Source: Dryocosmus kuriphilus (Eukaryota; Arthropoda; Insecta; Hymenoptera; Cynipidae). From it: a stretch of 64,000 nt of DNA. Positions within the stretch are counted from its first letter, which is position 1. Each line of letters begins with the position of its first letter. Of the stretch, positions 25,301 through 38,231 are shown piece by piece. The notes under the pieces were generated by a model. The model saw only the letters and a program-made list of their open reading frames with translations. It made no database searches and was not told the DNA's origin. The DNA lies in the NCBI GenBank assembly GCA_038277395.1, contig CM076197.1, forward strand, positions 30,521,564-30,585,563, read 5' to 3'. A program made the position numbers and the translations under genes.

Positions 25301-28300
25301 AAAAAATTTCGAATTTCAAAATTTTGAGAGTTCCGGGAGTTCTGATGAGAGTTCTGTTCCTCCTCCCAAAGAGTTCTATCGAAAAGTCCTATACCATTTT
25401 TCGATCAACTCAAAAACCAAAAAGCTACGGGACTCTAAAGTTACCAAAAAATTTCGAATTTCAAAATTTTGAGAGTTCCGGGAGTTCTGATGAGAGTTCT
25501 GTTCCTCCCCCAAAGAGTTCTATCGAAAAGTCCTATACCATTTTTCGATCAACTCAAAAACCAAAAAGCTACGGGACTCTAAAGTTACCAAAAAATTTCG
25601 AATTTCAAAATTTTGAGAGTTCCGGGAGTTCTGATGAGAGTTCTGTTCCTCCCCAAAGAGTTCTATCGAAAAGTCCTATACCATTTTTCGATCAACTCAA
25701 AAACCAAAAAGCTACGGGACTCTAAAGTTACCAAAAAATTTCGAATTTCAAAATTTTGAGAGTTCGGGAGTTCTGATGAGAGTTCTGTTCCTCTCCCCAA
25801 AGAGTTCTATCGAAAAGTCCTATACCATTTTTCGATCAACTCAAAAACCAAAAAGCTACGGGACTCTAAAGTTACCAAAAAATTTCGAATTTCAAAATTT
25901 TGAGAGTTCCGGGAGTTCTGATGAGAGTTCTGTTCCTCCCCCAAAGAGTTCTATCGAAAAGTCCTATACCATTTTTCGATCAACTCAAAAACCAAAAAGC
26001 TACGGGACTCTAAAGTTACCAAAAAATTTCGAATTTCAAAATTTTGAGAGTTCCGGGAGTTCTGATGAGAGTTCTGTTCCTCCCCAAAGAGTTCTATCGA
26101 AAAGTCCTATACCATTTTTCGATCAACTCAAAAACCAAAAAGCTACGGGACTCTAAAGTTACCAAAAAATTTCGAATTTCAAAATTTTGAGAGTTCCGGG
26201 AGTTCTGATGAGAGTTCTGTTCCTCCCCCAAAGAGTTCTATCGAAAAGTCCTATACCATTTTTCGATCAACTCAAAAACCAAAAAGCTACGGGACTCTAA
26301 AGTTACCAAAAAATTTCGAATTTCAAAATTTTGAGAGTTCCGGGAGTTCTGATGAGAGTTCTGTTCCTCCCCCAAAGAGTTCTATCGAAAAGTCCTATAC
26401 CATTTTTCGATCAACTCAAAAACCAAAAAGCTACGGGACTCTAAAGTTACCAAAAAATTTCGAATTTCAAAATTTTGAGAGTTCCGGGAGTTCTGATGAG
26501 AGTTCTGTTCCTCCCCCAAAGAGTTCTATCGAAAAGTCCTATACCATTTTTCGATCAACTCAAAAACCAAAAAGCTACGGGACTCTAAAGTTACCAAAAA
26601 ATTTCGAATTTCAAAATTTTGAGAGTTCTGGGAGTTCTGATGAGAGTTCTGTTCCTCCCCCAAAGAGTTCTATCGAAAAGTCCTATACCATTTTTCGATC
26701 AACTCAAAAACCAAAAAGCTACGGGACTCTAAAGTTACCAAAAAATTTCGAATTTCAAAATTTTGAGAGTTCTGGGAGTTCTGATGAGAGTTCTGTTCCT
26801 CCCCCAAAGAGTTCTATCGAAAAGTCCTATACCATTTTTCGATCAACTCAAAAACCAAAAAGCTACGGGACTCTAAAGTTACCAAAAAATTTCGAATTTC
26901 AAAATTTTGAGAGTTCCGGGAGTTCTGATGAGAGTTCTGTTCCTCCCCAAAGAGTTCTATCGAAAAGTCCTATACCATTTTTCGATCAACTCAAAAACCA
27001 AAAAGCTACGGGACTCTAAAGTTACCAAAAAATTTCGAATTTCAAAATTTTGAGAGTTCCGGGAGTTCTGATGAGAGTTCTGTTCCTCCCCCAAAGAGTT
27101 CTATCGAAAAGTCCTATACCATTTTTCGATCAACTCAAAAACCAAAAAGCTACGGGACTCTAAAGTTACCAAAAAATTTCGAATTTCAAAATTTTGAGAG
27201 TTCCGGGAGTTCTGATGAGAGTTCTGTTCCCCCCAAAGAGTTCTATCGAAAAGTCCTATACCATTTTTCGATCAACTCAAAAACCAAAAAGCTACGGGAC
27301 TCTAAAGTTACCAAAAAATTTCGAATTTCAAAATTTTGAGAGTTCCGGGAGTTCTGATGAGAGTTCTGTTCCTCCCCAAAGAGTTCTATCGAAAAGTCCT
27401 ATACCATTTTTCGATCAACTCAAAAACCAAAAAGCTACGGGACTCTAAAGTTACCAAAAAATTTCGAATTTCAAAATTTTGAGAGTTCGGGAGTTCTGAT
27501 GAGAGTTCTGTTCCTCCCCAAAGAGTTCTATCGAAAAGTCCTATACCATTTTTCGATCAACTCAAAAACCAAAAAGCTACGGGACTCTAAAGTTACCAAA
27601 AAATTTCGAATTTCAAAATTTTGAGAGTTCCTGGGAGTTCTGATGAGAGTTCTGTTCCTCCCCCCAAAGTTTCTATCGAAAAGTCCTATACCATTTTTCG
27701 ATCAACTCAAAAACAAAAAGCTACGGGACTCTAAAGTTACCAAAAAATTTCGAATTTCAAAATTTTGAGAGTTCCGGGAGTTCTGATGAGAGTTCTGTTC
27801 CTCCCCCAAAGAGTTCTATCGAAAAGTCCTATACCATTTTTCGATCAACTCAAAAACCAAAAAGCTACGGGACTCTAAAGTTACCAAAAAATTTCGAATT
27901 TCAAAATTTTGAGAGTTCCGGGAGTTCTGATGAGAGTTCTGTTCCTCCCCCAAAGAGTTCTATCGAAAAGTCCTATACCATTTTTCGATCAACTCAAAAA
28001 CCAAAAAGCTACGGGACTCTAAAGTTACCAAAAAATTTCGAATTTCAAAATTTTGAGAGTTCCGGGAGTTCTGATGAGAGTTCTGTTCCTCCCCCAAAGA
28101 GTTCTATCGAAAAGTCCTATACCATTTTTCGATCAACTCAAAAACCAAAAAGCTACGGGACTCTAAAGTTACCAAAAAATTTCGAATTTCAAAATTTTGA
28201 GAGTTCTGGGAGTTCTGATGAGAGTTCTGTTCCTCCCCCAAAGAGTTCTATCGAAAAGTCCTATACCATTTTTCGATCAACTCAAAAACCAAAAAGCTAC

Positions 28301-31300
28301 GGGACTCTAAAGTTACCAAAAAATTTCGAATTTCAAAATTTTGAGAGTTCCGGGAGTTCTGATGAGAGTTCTGTTCCTCCCCCAAAGAGTTTCTATCGAA
28401 AAGTCCTATACCATTTTTCGATCAACTCAAAAACCAAAAAGCTACGGGACTCTAAAGTTACCAAAAAATTTCGAATTTCAAAATTTTGAGAGTTCCGGGA
28501 GTTCTGATGAGAGTTCTGTTCCTCCCCCAAAGAGTTCTATCGAAAAGTCCTATACCATTTTTCGATCAACTCAAAAACCAAAAAGCTACGGGACTCTAAA
28601 GTTACCAAAAAATTTCGAATTTCAAAATTTTGAGAGTTCCGGGAGTTCTGATGAGAGTTCTGTTCCTCCCCAAAGAGTTCTATCGAAAAGTCCTATACCA
28701 TTTTTCGATCAACTCAAAAACCAAAAAGCTACGGGACTCTAAAGTTACCAAAAAAATTTCGAATTTCAAAATTTTGAGAGTTCCGGGAGTTCTGATGAGA
28801 GTTCTGTTCCTCCCCCAAAGAGTTCTATCGAAAAGTCCTATACCATTTTTCGATCAACTCAAAAACCAAAAAGCTACGGGACTCTAAAGTTACCAAAAAA
28901 TTTCGAATTTCAAAATTTTGAGAGTTCCGGGAGTTCTGATGAGAGTTCTGTTCCTCCCCCAAAGAGTTCTATCGAAAAGTCCTATACCATTTTTCGATCA
29001 ACTCAAAAACCAAAAAGCTACGGGACTCTAAAGTTACCAAAAAATTTCGAATTTCAAAATTTTGAGAGTTCCGGGAGTTCTGATGAGAGTTCTGTTCCTC
29101 TCCCCAAAGAGTTCTATCGAAAAGTCCTATACCATTTTTCGATCAACTCAAAAACCAAAAAGCTACGGGACTCTAAAGTTACCAAAAAATTTCGAATTTC
29201 AAAATTTTGAGAGTTCCGGGGAGTTCTGATGAGAGTTCTGTTCCTCCCCCAAAGAGTTCTATCGAAAAGTCCTATACCATTTTTCGATCAACTCAAAAAC
29301 CAAAAAGCTACGGGACTCTAAAGTTACCAAAAAATTTCGAATTTCAAAATTTTGAGAGTTCCGGGAGTTCTGGGAGTTCTGATGAGAGTTCTGTTCCTCC
29401 CCCAAAGAGTTCTATCGAAAAGTCTATACCATTTTTCGATCAACTCAAAAACCAAAAAGCTACGGGACTCTAAAGTTACCAAAAAATTTCGAATTTCAAA
29501 ATTTTGAGAGTTCCGGGAGTTCTGATGAGAGTTCTGTTCCTCCCCCAAAGAGTTCTATCGAAAAGTCCTATACCATTTTTCGATCAACTCAAAAACCAAA
29601 AAGCTACGGGACTCTAAAGTTACCAAAAAATTTCGTAGTTCAAAATTTTGAGAGTTCCGGGAGTTCTGATGAGAGTTCTGTTCCTCCCCCAAAGAGTTCT
29701 ATCGAAAAGTCCTATACCATTTTTCGATCAACTCAAAAACCAAAAAGCTACGGGACTCTAAAGTTACCAAAAAATTTCGAATTTCAAAATTTTGAGAGTT
29801 CCGGGAGTTCTGATGAGAGTTCTGTTCCTCCCCCAAAGAGTTCTATCGAAAAGTCCTATACCATTTTTCGATCAACTCAAAAACCAAAAAGCTACGGGAC
29901 TCTAAAGTTACCAAAAAATTTCGAATTTCAAAATTTTGAGAGTTTGGGAGTTCTGATGAGAGTTCTGTTCCTCCCCCAAAGAGTTCTATCGAAAAGTCCT
30001 ATACCATTTTTTCGATCAACTCAAAAACCAAAAAGCTACGGGACTCTAAAGTTACCAAAAAATTTCGAATTTCAAAATTTTGAGAGTTCCGGGAGTTCTG
30101 ATGAGAGTTCTGTTCCTCCCCCAAAGAGTTCTATCGAAAAGTCCTATACCATTTTTCGATCAACTCAAAAACCAAAAAGCTACGGGACTCTAAAGTTACC
30201 AAAAAATTTCGAATTTCAAAATTTTGAGAGTTCTGGGAGTTCTGATGAGAGTTCTGTTCCTCCCCCAAAGAGTTCTATCGAAAAGTCCTATACCATTTTT
30301 CGATCAACTCAAAAACCAAAAAGCTACGGGACTCTAAAGTTACCAAAAAATTTCGTATTTCAAAATTTTGAGAGTTCCGGGGAGTTCTGATGAGAGTTCT
30401 GTTCCTCCCCCAAAGAGTTCTATCGAAAAGTCCTATACCATTTTTCGATCAACTCAAAAACCAAAAAGCTACGGGACTCTAAAGTTACCAAAAAATTTCG
30501 AATTTCAAAATTTTGAGAGTTCTGGGAGTTCTGATGAGAGTTCTGTTCCTCCCCCAAAGAGTTCTATCGAAAAGTCCTATACCATTTTTCGATCAACTCA
30601 AAAACCAAAAAGCTACGGGACTCTAAAGTTACCAAAAAATTTCGTAGTTTCAAAATTTTGAGAGTTCCGGGAGTTCTGATGAGAGTTCTGTTCCTCCCCA
30701 AAGAGTTCTATCGAAAAGTCCTATACCATTTTTCGATCAACTCAAAAACCAAAAAGCTACGGGACTCTAAAGTTACCAAAAAATTTCGAATTTCAAAATT
30801 TTGAGAGTTCCGGGAGTTCTGATGAGAGTTCTGTTCCTCCCCCAAAGAGTTCTATCGAAAAGTCCTATACCATTTTTCGATCAACTCAAAAACCAAAAAG
30901 CTACGGGACTCTAAAGTTACCAAAAAATTTCGAATTTCAAAATTTTGAGAGTTCCGGGAGTTCTGATGAGAGTTCTGTTCCTCCCCCAAAGAGTTCTATC
31001 GAAAAGTCCTATACCATTTTTCGATCAACTCAAAAACCAAAAAGCTACGGGACTCTAAAGTTACCAAAAAATTTCGAATTTCAAAATTTTGAGAGTTCCG
31101 GGAGTTCTGATGAGAGTTCTGTTCCTCCCCCAAAGAGTTCTATCGAAAAGTCCTATACCATTTTTCGATCAACTCAAAAACCAAAAAGCTACGGGACTCT
31201 AAAGTTACCAAAAAATTTCGAATTTCAAAATTTTGAGAGTTCTGGGAGTTCTGATGAGAGTTCTGTTCCTCCCCCAAAGAGTTCTATCGAAAAGTCCTAT

Positions 31301-34300
31301 ACCATTTTTCGATCAACTCAAAAACCAAAAAGCTACGGGACTCTAAAGTTACCAAAAAATTTCGTATTTCAAAATTTTGAGAGTTCCGGGAGTTCTGATG
31401 AGAGTTCTGTTCCTCTCCCAAAGAGTTCTATCGAAAAGTCCTATACCATTTTTCGATCAACTCAAAAACCAAAAAGCTACGGGACTCTAAAGTTACCAAA
31501 AAATTTCGAATTTCAAAATTTTGAGAGTTCCGGGAGTTCTGATGAGAGTTCTGTTCCTCCCCCAAAGAGTTCTATCGAAAAGTCCTATACCATTTTTCGA
31601 TCAACTCAAAAACCAAAAAGCTACGGGACTCTAAAGTTACCAAAAAATTTCGTAGTTCAAAATTTTGAGAGTTCCGGGAGTTCTGATGAGAGTTCTGTTC
31701 CTCCCCCAAAGATTTCTATCGAAAAGTCCTATACCATTTTTCGATCAACTCAAAAACCAAAAAGCTACGGGACTCTAAAGTTACCAAAAAATTTCGAATT
31801 TCAAAATTTTGAGAGTTCTGGGAGTTCTGATGAGAGTTCTGTTCCTCCCCCAAAGAGTTCTATCGAAAAGTCCTATACCATTTTTCGATCAACTCAAAAA
31901 CCAAAAAGCTACGGGACTCTAAAGTTACCAAAAAATTTCGTATTTCAAAATTTTGAGAGTTCCGGGAGTTCTGATGAGAGTTCTGTTCCTCTCCCAAAGA
32001 GTTCTATCGAAAAGTCCTATACCATTTTTCGATCAACTCAAAAACCAAAAAGCTACGGGACTCTAAAGTTACCAAAAAATTTCGAATTTCAAAATTTTGA
32101 GAGTTTGGGAGTTCTGATGAGAGTTCTGTTCCTCCCCCAAAGAGTTCTATATCGAAAAGTCCTATACCATTTTTCGATCAACTCAAAAACCAAAAAGCTA
32201 CGGGACTCTAAAGTTACCAAAAAATTTCGAATTTCAAAATTTTGAGAGTTCCGGAGTTCTGATGAGAGTTCTGTTCCTCCCCCAAAGATTCTATCGAAAA
32301 GTCCTATACCATTTTTCGATCAACTCAAAAACCAAAAAGCTACGGGACTCTAAAGTTACCAAAAAATTTCGAATTTCAAAATTTTGAGAGTTCTGGGAGT
32401 TCTGATGAGAGTTCTGTTCCTCCCCCAAAGAGTTCTATCGAAAAGTCCTATACCATTTTTCGATCAACTCAAAAACCAAAAAGCTACGGGACTCTAAAGT
32501 TACCAAAAAATTTCGTAGTTCAAAATTTTGAGAGTTCCGGGAGTTCTGATGAGAGTTCTGTTCCTCCCCCAAAGAGTTCTATCGAAAAGTCCTATACCAT
32601 TTTTCGATCAACTCAAAAACCAAAAAGCTACGGGACTCTAAAGTTACCAAAAAATTTCGAATTTCAAAATTTTGAGAGTTCTGGGAGTTCTGATGAGAGT
32701 TCTGTTTCCTCCCCCAAAGAGTTCTATCGAAAAGTCCTATACCATTTTTCGATCAACTCAAAAACCAAAAAGCTACGGGACTCTAAAGTTACCAAAAAAT
32801 TTCGAATTTCAAAATTTTGAGAGTTCCGGGAGTTCTGATGAGAGTTCTGTTCCTCCCCAAAGAGTTCTATCGAAAAGTCCTATACCATTTTTCGATCAAC
32901 TCAAAAACCAAAAAGCTACGGGACTCTAAAGTTACCAAAAAATTTCGAATTTCAAAATTTTGAGAGTTCCGGGAGTTCTGATGAGAGTTCTGTTCCTCCC
33001 CCAAAGAGTTCTATCGAAAAGTCCTATACCATTTTTCGATCAACTCAAAAACCAAAAAGCTACGGGACTCTAAAGTTACCAAAAAATTTCGAATTTCAAA
33101 ATTTTGAGAGTTCCGGCAGTTCTGATGAGAGTTCTGTTCCTCCCCCAAAGAGTTCTATCGAAAAGTCCTATACCATTTTTCGATCAACTCAAAAACCAAA
33201 AAGCTACGGGACTCTAAAGTTACCAAAAAATTTCGAATTTCAAAATTTTGAGAGTTCCGGGAGTTCTGATGAGAGTTCTGTTCCTCCCCCAAAGAGTTCT
33301 ATCGAAAAGTCCTATACCATTTTTCGATCAACTCAAAAACCAAAAAGCTACGGGACTCTAAAGTTACCAAAAAATTTCGAATTTCAAAATTTTGAGAGTT
33401 CTGGGAGTTCTGATGAGAGTTCTGTTCCTCCCCCAAAGAGTTCTATCGAAAAGTCCTATACCATTTTTCGATCAACTCAAAAACCAAAAATCTACGGGAC
33501 TCTAAAGTTACCAAAAAATTTCGTAGTTCAAAATTTTGAGAGTTCCGGGAGTTCTGATGAGAGTTCTGTTCCTCTCCCAAAGAGTTCTATCGAAAAGTCC
33601 TATACCATTTTTCGATCAACTCAAAACCCAAAAAGCTACGGGACTCTAAAGTTACCAAAAAATTTCGAATTTCAAAATTTTGAGAGGTCCGGGAGTTCTG
33701 ATGAGAGTTCTGTTCCTCCCCCAAAGAGTTCTATCGAAAAGTCCTATACCATTTTTCGATCAACTCAAAAACCAAAAAGCTACGGGACTCTAAAGTTACC
33801 AAAAAATTTCGAATTTCAAAACTTTGAGAGTTCCGGCAGTTCTGATGAGAGTTCTGTTCCTCCCCCAAAGAGTTCTATCGAAAAGTCCTATACCATTTTT
33901 CGATCAACTCAAAAACCAAAAAGCTACGGGACTCTAAAGTTACCAAGAAATTTCGAATTTCAAAATTTTGAGAGTTCTGGGAGTTCTGATGAGAGTTCTG
34001 TTCCTCCCCCAAAGAGTTCTATCGAAAAGTCCTATACCATTCTTCGATCAACTCAAAAAACAAAAAGCTACGGGACTCTAAAGTTACCAAAAAATTTCGT
34101 AGTTCAAAATTTTGAGAGTTCTGGGAGTTCTGATGAGAGTTCTGTTCTCCCCCAAAGAGTTCTATCGAAAAGTCCTATACCATTCTTCGATCAACTCAAA
34201 AAACAAAAAGCTACGGGACTCTAAAGTTACCAAAAAATTTCGTAGTTCAAAATTTTGAGAGTTCCGGGAGTTCTGATGAGAGTTCTGTTCCTCCCCCAGA

Positions 34301-35575
34301 GAGTTCTATCGAAAAGTCCTATACCATTTTTCGATCAACTCAAAAACCAAAAAGCTACGGCACTCTAAAGTTACCCAAAAATTTCGAATTTCAAAATTTT
34401 GAGAGTTCCGGGAGTTCTGATGAGAGTTCTGTTCCTCTCCCAAAGAGTTCTATCGAAAAGTCCTATACCATTTTTCGATCAACTCAAAAACCAAAAAGCT
34501 ACGGGACTCTAAAGTTACCAAAAAATTTCGAATTTCAAAATTTTGAGAGTTCCGGGGGTTCTGATGAGAGTTCTGTTCCTCCCCCAAAGAATTCTATCGA
34601 AAAGTCGTATACCATTTTTCGATCAACTCAAAAACCAAAAAGCTGCGGGACTCTAAAGTTACCAAAAAATTTCGAATTTCAAAATTTTGAGAGTTCTGGG
34701 AGTTCTGATGAGAGTTCTGTTCCGCCCTCAAAGAGCTCTGTCGAAAAGTCCTATACCATTTTTCGATCAACTCAAAAACCAAAAAGCTACGGGACTCTAA
34801 AGTTACCAAAAAATTGCGAATTTCAAAATTTTGAGAGTTCCGGGAGTTCTGATGAGATTTCTGTTCCTCCCCCAAAGAGGTCTATCGAAAAGTCCTATAC
34901 CATTCTTCGATCAACTCAAAAACCAAAAAGCTACGGGACTCTAAAGTTACCAAAAAATTTCGTAGTTCAAAATTTTGAGAGTTCCGGGAGTTCTGATGAG
35001 AGTTCTGTTCCTCCCCTCAAAGAGCTCTGTCGAAAAGTCCTATACCATTTTTCGATCAACTCAAAAACCAAAAAGCTACGGGACTCTAAAGTTACCAAAA
35101 AATTGCGAATTTCAAAATTTTGAGAGTTCCGGGAGTTCTGATGAGATTTCTGTTCCTCCCCCAAAGAGGTCTATCGAAAAGTCCTATACCATTCTTCGAT
35201 CAACTCAAAAACCAAAAAGCTACGGGACTCTAAAGTTACCAAAAAATTTCGTAGTTCAAAATTTTGAGAGTTCCGGGAGTTCTGATGAGAGTTCTGTTCC
35301 TCCCTCAAAGAGCTCTGTCGAAAAGTCCTATACCATTTTTCGATCAACTCAAAAACCAAAAAGCTACGGGACTCTAAAGTTACCAAAAAATTGCGAATTT
35401 CAAAATTTTGAGAGTTCCGGGAGTTCTGATGAGAGTTCTGTTCCTCCCCCAAAGAGTTCTATCGAAAAGTCCTATACCATTTTTCGATCAACTCAAAAAC
35501 CAAAAAGCTACGGGACTCTAAAGTTACCAAAAAATTACGAATTTCAAAATTTGGTGAGTTCCGGGAGTTCTGATG
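22377..35575 (+). repeat. Satellite B: 144-bp tandem array, about 92 near-identical copies
   Basis: Successive monomers start gatcaactcaaaaaccaaaa and contain gctacgggactctaaagtta, ttcgaatttcaaaattttga and agttccgggagttctgatga, with an exact 144-bp period over most of the array. Copies are far more alike than those of satellite A, so it was amplified or homogenised recently. Variation concentrates in a C run (ctcccc, ctccccc or ctctccc before aaagag) and in ttcgaattt versus ttcgtagtt. Divergence rises towards the right edge (about 34.0-35.57 kb), as expected at an array border. The left border is lost in the gap. One plus-strand frame is open through each 5-C monomer, giving up to 374 codons at 23881-25005. 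Confidence 0.97.
34700..35455 (+). repeat. 288-bp dimeric higher-order repeat at the right edge of satellite B
   Basis: The diagnostic variant aagagctctg occurs at 34731, 35020 and 35308, that is, every two monomers. Between these lie alternating monomers marked by aaattgcgaattt and by gaggtctatcg with ttcgtagtt. So a two-monomer unit of 288 bp was itself duplicated about 2.5 times. Confidence 0.8.
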
Positions 35576-36476
35576 ATATATTATTGTTAGTATTATGTTA
35601 TTACTAATTTTTTTATTATTTAAAGAGAATGATATTTCTTCCAATGCCAAAAAATTATTTTTTAAACTGACCTAATAGTTTGTACAATATTAATTTTCAA
35701 CTTGCAATAATTCCTTTTTTTCCAATATACTTTTATTTATCAATTTTGTACGATTCGTACTGAGCTTTATTTTTTTATTTCACAACTTCTAATACTTTTA
35801 ACATATATGTTATATACACGGTGTCCCATTTTAATCTATTACCCAAATATCTTCTAAATCACTTTATCTACGAAGAAATGGTTCGGACAAAGGTTAACCA
35901 GGACCGAGTGGGACAGAAGACTGTACCATCAATTTTGACCTTGATGTCAATTTTGAAGGTCATTTGAGGGTCAAAATGACTTTCTAAAATGGAAACCCCT
36001 ATTTTTGAACTCCGTATGTTTTGAAAAGAGCGGAAAATTTTACGTCAAAAGTGTCTTATGAGAAATTTGCTCTTGTGACCTTAGAAAGGTCAAATATCAA
36101 GGTAAAGTGTTTAAAAAACGGTCATATGCCCTTTTTTGAAATTAATTGATGTTCTGAGAATAGCAAACCTTTAAGATGCTTTTAACGAGTCGATAGAATG
36201 TAAAAATGTGAACCACCTTTACCATCTTGACCTGCAAGTAAACTGCCAAGGTCATTTAAAGGTTAAAAGTCAAAAAAAGTCTTTTGAAGAGAAGTCAAAT
36301 GAAGGGCAACTGTTTAAAAAGCTCTTAAAACCTTACTTTTAGCATTACCCGGAAACAACGACGTGGACGTAGTAAGTTCTGTTTTCTTTGGGGTGCTTAT
36401 TTACCGTGAGTCCCCTTGCCTCTCACGTTTGAGGTGCTTGTTTACCGTGAGTCCCCTTGCCTTTCACATTTGGGGT
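35576..36476 (+). repeat. Left arm of a ~900-bp inverted repeat (mate at 38145-39045)
   Basis: From tgatgatatattattgttag at the end of satellite B to the ggggtgcttatttaccgtga repeats near 36390-36476, the sequence is repeated in reverse complement on the right with only scattered differences. The outer about 240 bp lies outside the transposon-like termini and the inner about 660 bp inside. The arm continues outward into satellite B on both sides. Confidence 0.93.
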
Positions 36477-36487
36477 GAGCATTGAGC

Positions 36488-36945
36488 ATTTGTTTGGTTT
36501 TTGATTTCAACTGTTTTCGTGACAATGTTCACTTCATTTTCCGCTTTTTTATTCCGTTGAGAAAACTAGTCGCATGCAGTGTTCTTTTCTTTCGATAATC
36601 GAACTTTTTCTGATTATCCATTTTCTTTTCATAATACATATTAGAAAAGGGTTTGGTATAGTTTTTGAAACATTGAATGCGTTTCTCGATTTTCGTATGT
36701 TTCTTCATAGTACGTGTAAGCATTCATTTTTTTTTGGCATTTCAACTGTTTTAGCGACGACACTCACTTCATTCTCAGCTTTGTTTTTCGGTTGAAAAGA
36801 CTGGCCGCGTGTTGTGTTATCTTCTTTCGATAATCGAACTTTTGTAGGATTATTTACTTTTTTTTACAGAATATCAATAAAAGCTTTGGCATAGTCCTCA
36901 GAACACAGCGTTTCTCGATTTTCGTGCTTTTTTAATCGTATGTTC
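36488..36945 (+). repeat. Two copies of a ~235-bp direct repeat upstream of the transposase
   Basis: Blocks atttcaactgtttt, cacttcatt, tttcgataatcgaactttt and gtttctcgattttcgt occur in the same order from about 36505 and again from about 36740. This is an old tandem duplication inside the transposon's 5' region. Confidence 0.7.
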
Positions 36946-37026
36946 ATTATCTAAACTTACTTTTATTATTAAAGCTTAATTTATTAGTCAAACTTTTTAT
37001 GCTACGTTTCAAACAAATTTCGCAAT

Positions 37027-38080
37027 ATGGCTGATTACTTACCTACTGAAATCGTTGATATGATACTAATATAAGGGGAATGTCACGTTAACTACGCCGC
37101 TGCATCAAGAGTTTACGCTGAACGGTTTCCAGATAGAAGATATCCTTCCAGACTAACAATAAGAACTTTGACTGATAGAGCTCGCAATGGGATTCTTCTT
37201 CGTGAACGCCAACATAAAGAGTACGATGAAAATGATGCACGAGCTCTAACTGTTCTAGCAGCCGTTCATATTGATCCACAAATCAGTACTCGACAAATTG
37301 AAAGAGAGATAGGTATACCACGTACAACAGTATCAAGAATTTTAAGATCTCTGAACTATCATGCTTACCACATTACTCTAACACAAGCCCTCAGGCCCCA
37401 TCATATTTTAGCGCGTTTTAATTTTTGTTAATGGGCTTCGCAGATGGTAAAGAATGATCCTAGTTTTTTTCGATATGCACATTTCTCAGATGAAAGTCAA
37501 TTCTACAGCGATGGACAGCTCAATAGACATAACTGTCATTATTTGTCGGACGAAAATCCTCGCTGGTACAGAACGATGGATCATCAACATCGATGGAGTG
37601 TTATGGTGTGGTGCGGAATAGTAAATGGCTATTTAATTGGACCCTACTTTTTTGACGGAAAAGTTGACAGACATACATACTTAGAGTTGTTAAGGGACCA
37701 TTTACCAGGACTATTGGAGGACGTTAACTTAGCAACAAGACAAAGACTGTGGTTTCAACAATATGGTGCTCTGCCACATTTTGCGCTCATCGTACGTAAG
37801 TTTTTGAACTTACAATTCAATGAGAGATGGATTGGAAGAGGTCCAATCGAATGGCCCGCCTGCTCACCAGATCTAACATCACCTGATTTTTTTTCTATGG
37901 GGTTATATTAAAAATGTAGTGTTTGCTCAGCGACCTACAACAAGAGAAGATCTGATGGAAAGGATTCGGACAGCCTGCGCAGCTATTTCTCGAGAAACTT
38001 TGCTCAAAACTGTAGACGGTTTTAAAAGACGTCTACGTTTGTGTCTTGAAGCTAGTGGAGAGCATTTTGAACACTTATCC
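37027..38080 (+). pseudogene. Tc1/mariner-superfamily transposase pseudogene
   Basis: The start ATG at 37027 gives MADYLPTEIVDMILI and is followed at 37072 by an in-frame TAA. An N-terminal helix-turn-helix region reads STRQIEREIGIPRTTVSRIL. A second in-frame TAA is at 37429-37431. The catalytic domain follows: first Asp in HFSDESQFYS, then RWSVMVWCGIVNGYLIGPYF. The second catalytic position reads WFQQYGALPH, with Tyr where the family has Asp. The third Asp is in CSPDLTSPDFF. An eight-T run near 37890 shifts the frame, after which the C-terminus (AQRPTTREDLMERI to LCLEASGEHFEHL) is readable. By my count the second and third positions are about 40 residues apart, longer than mariner DD34D, so it belongs to another Tc1/mariner branch. 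It cannot be active. Confidence 0.88.
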
Positions 38081-38108
38081 GTGGCTGATTGTAACACAGG
38101 TAGCAATG

Positions 38109-38231
38109 GTGAGAGGCAAGGAGACTCACGACAAATAAGCACCCCAAACGTGAGAGGCAAGGGGACTCACGATAAACAAGCACCCCAAACGTGAGAGGCA
38201 AGGGGACTCACGGTAAATAAGCACCCCAAAG
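38109..38231 (-). repeat. Three copies of a 41-bp repeat at the inner edge of the right arm
   Basis: gtgagaggcaagggactcac-like units start at 38109, 38150 and 38191, each ending in gcaccccaaac. The left arm has two matching copies in inverse orientation at about 36391-36476, so copy number differs between the arms. Confidence 0.88.

Noticed and set aside
22377..35575. Regular repeats resembling a CRISPR-like array
   Set aside because: The period is 144 bp with no unique spacers, and the sequence context is insect transposons. It is a satellite.
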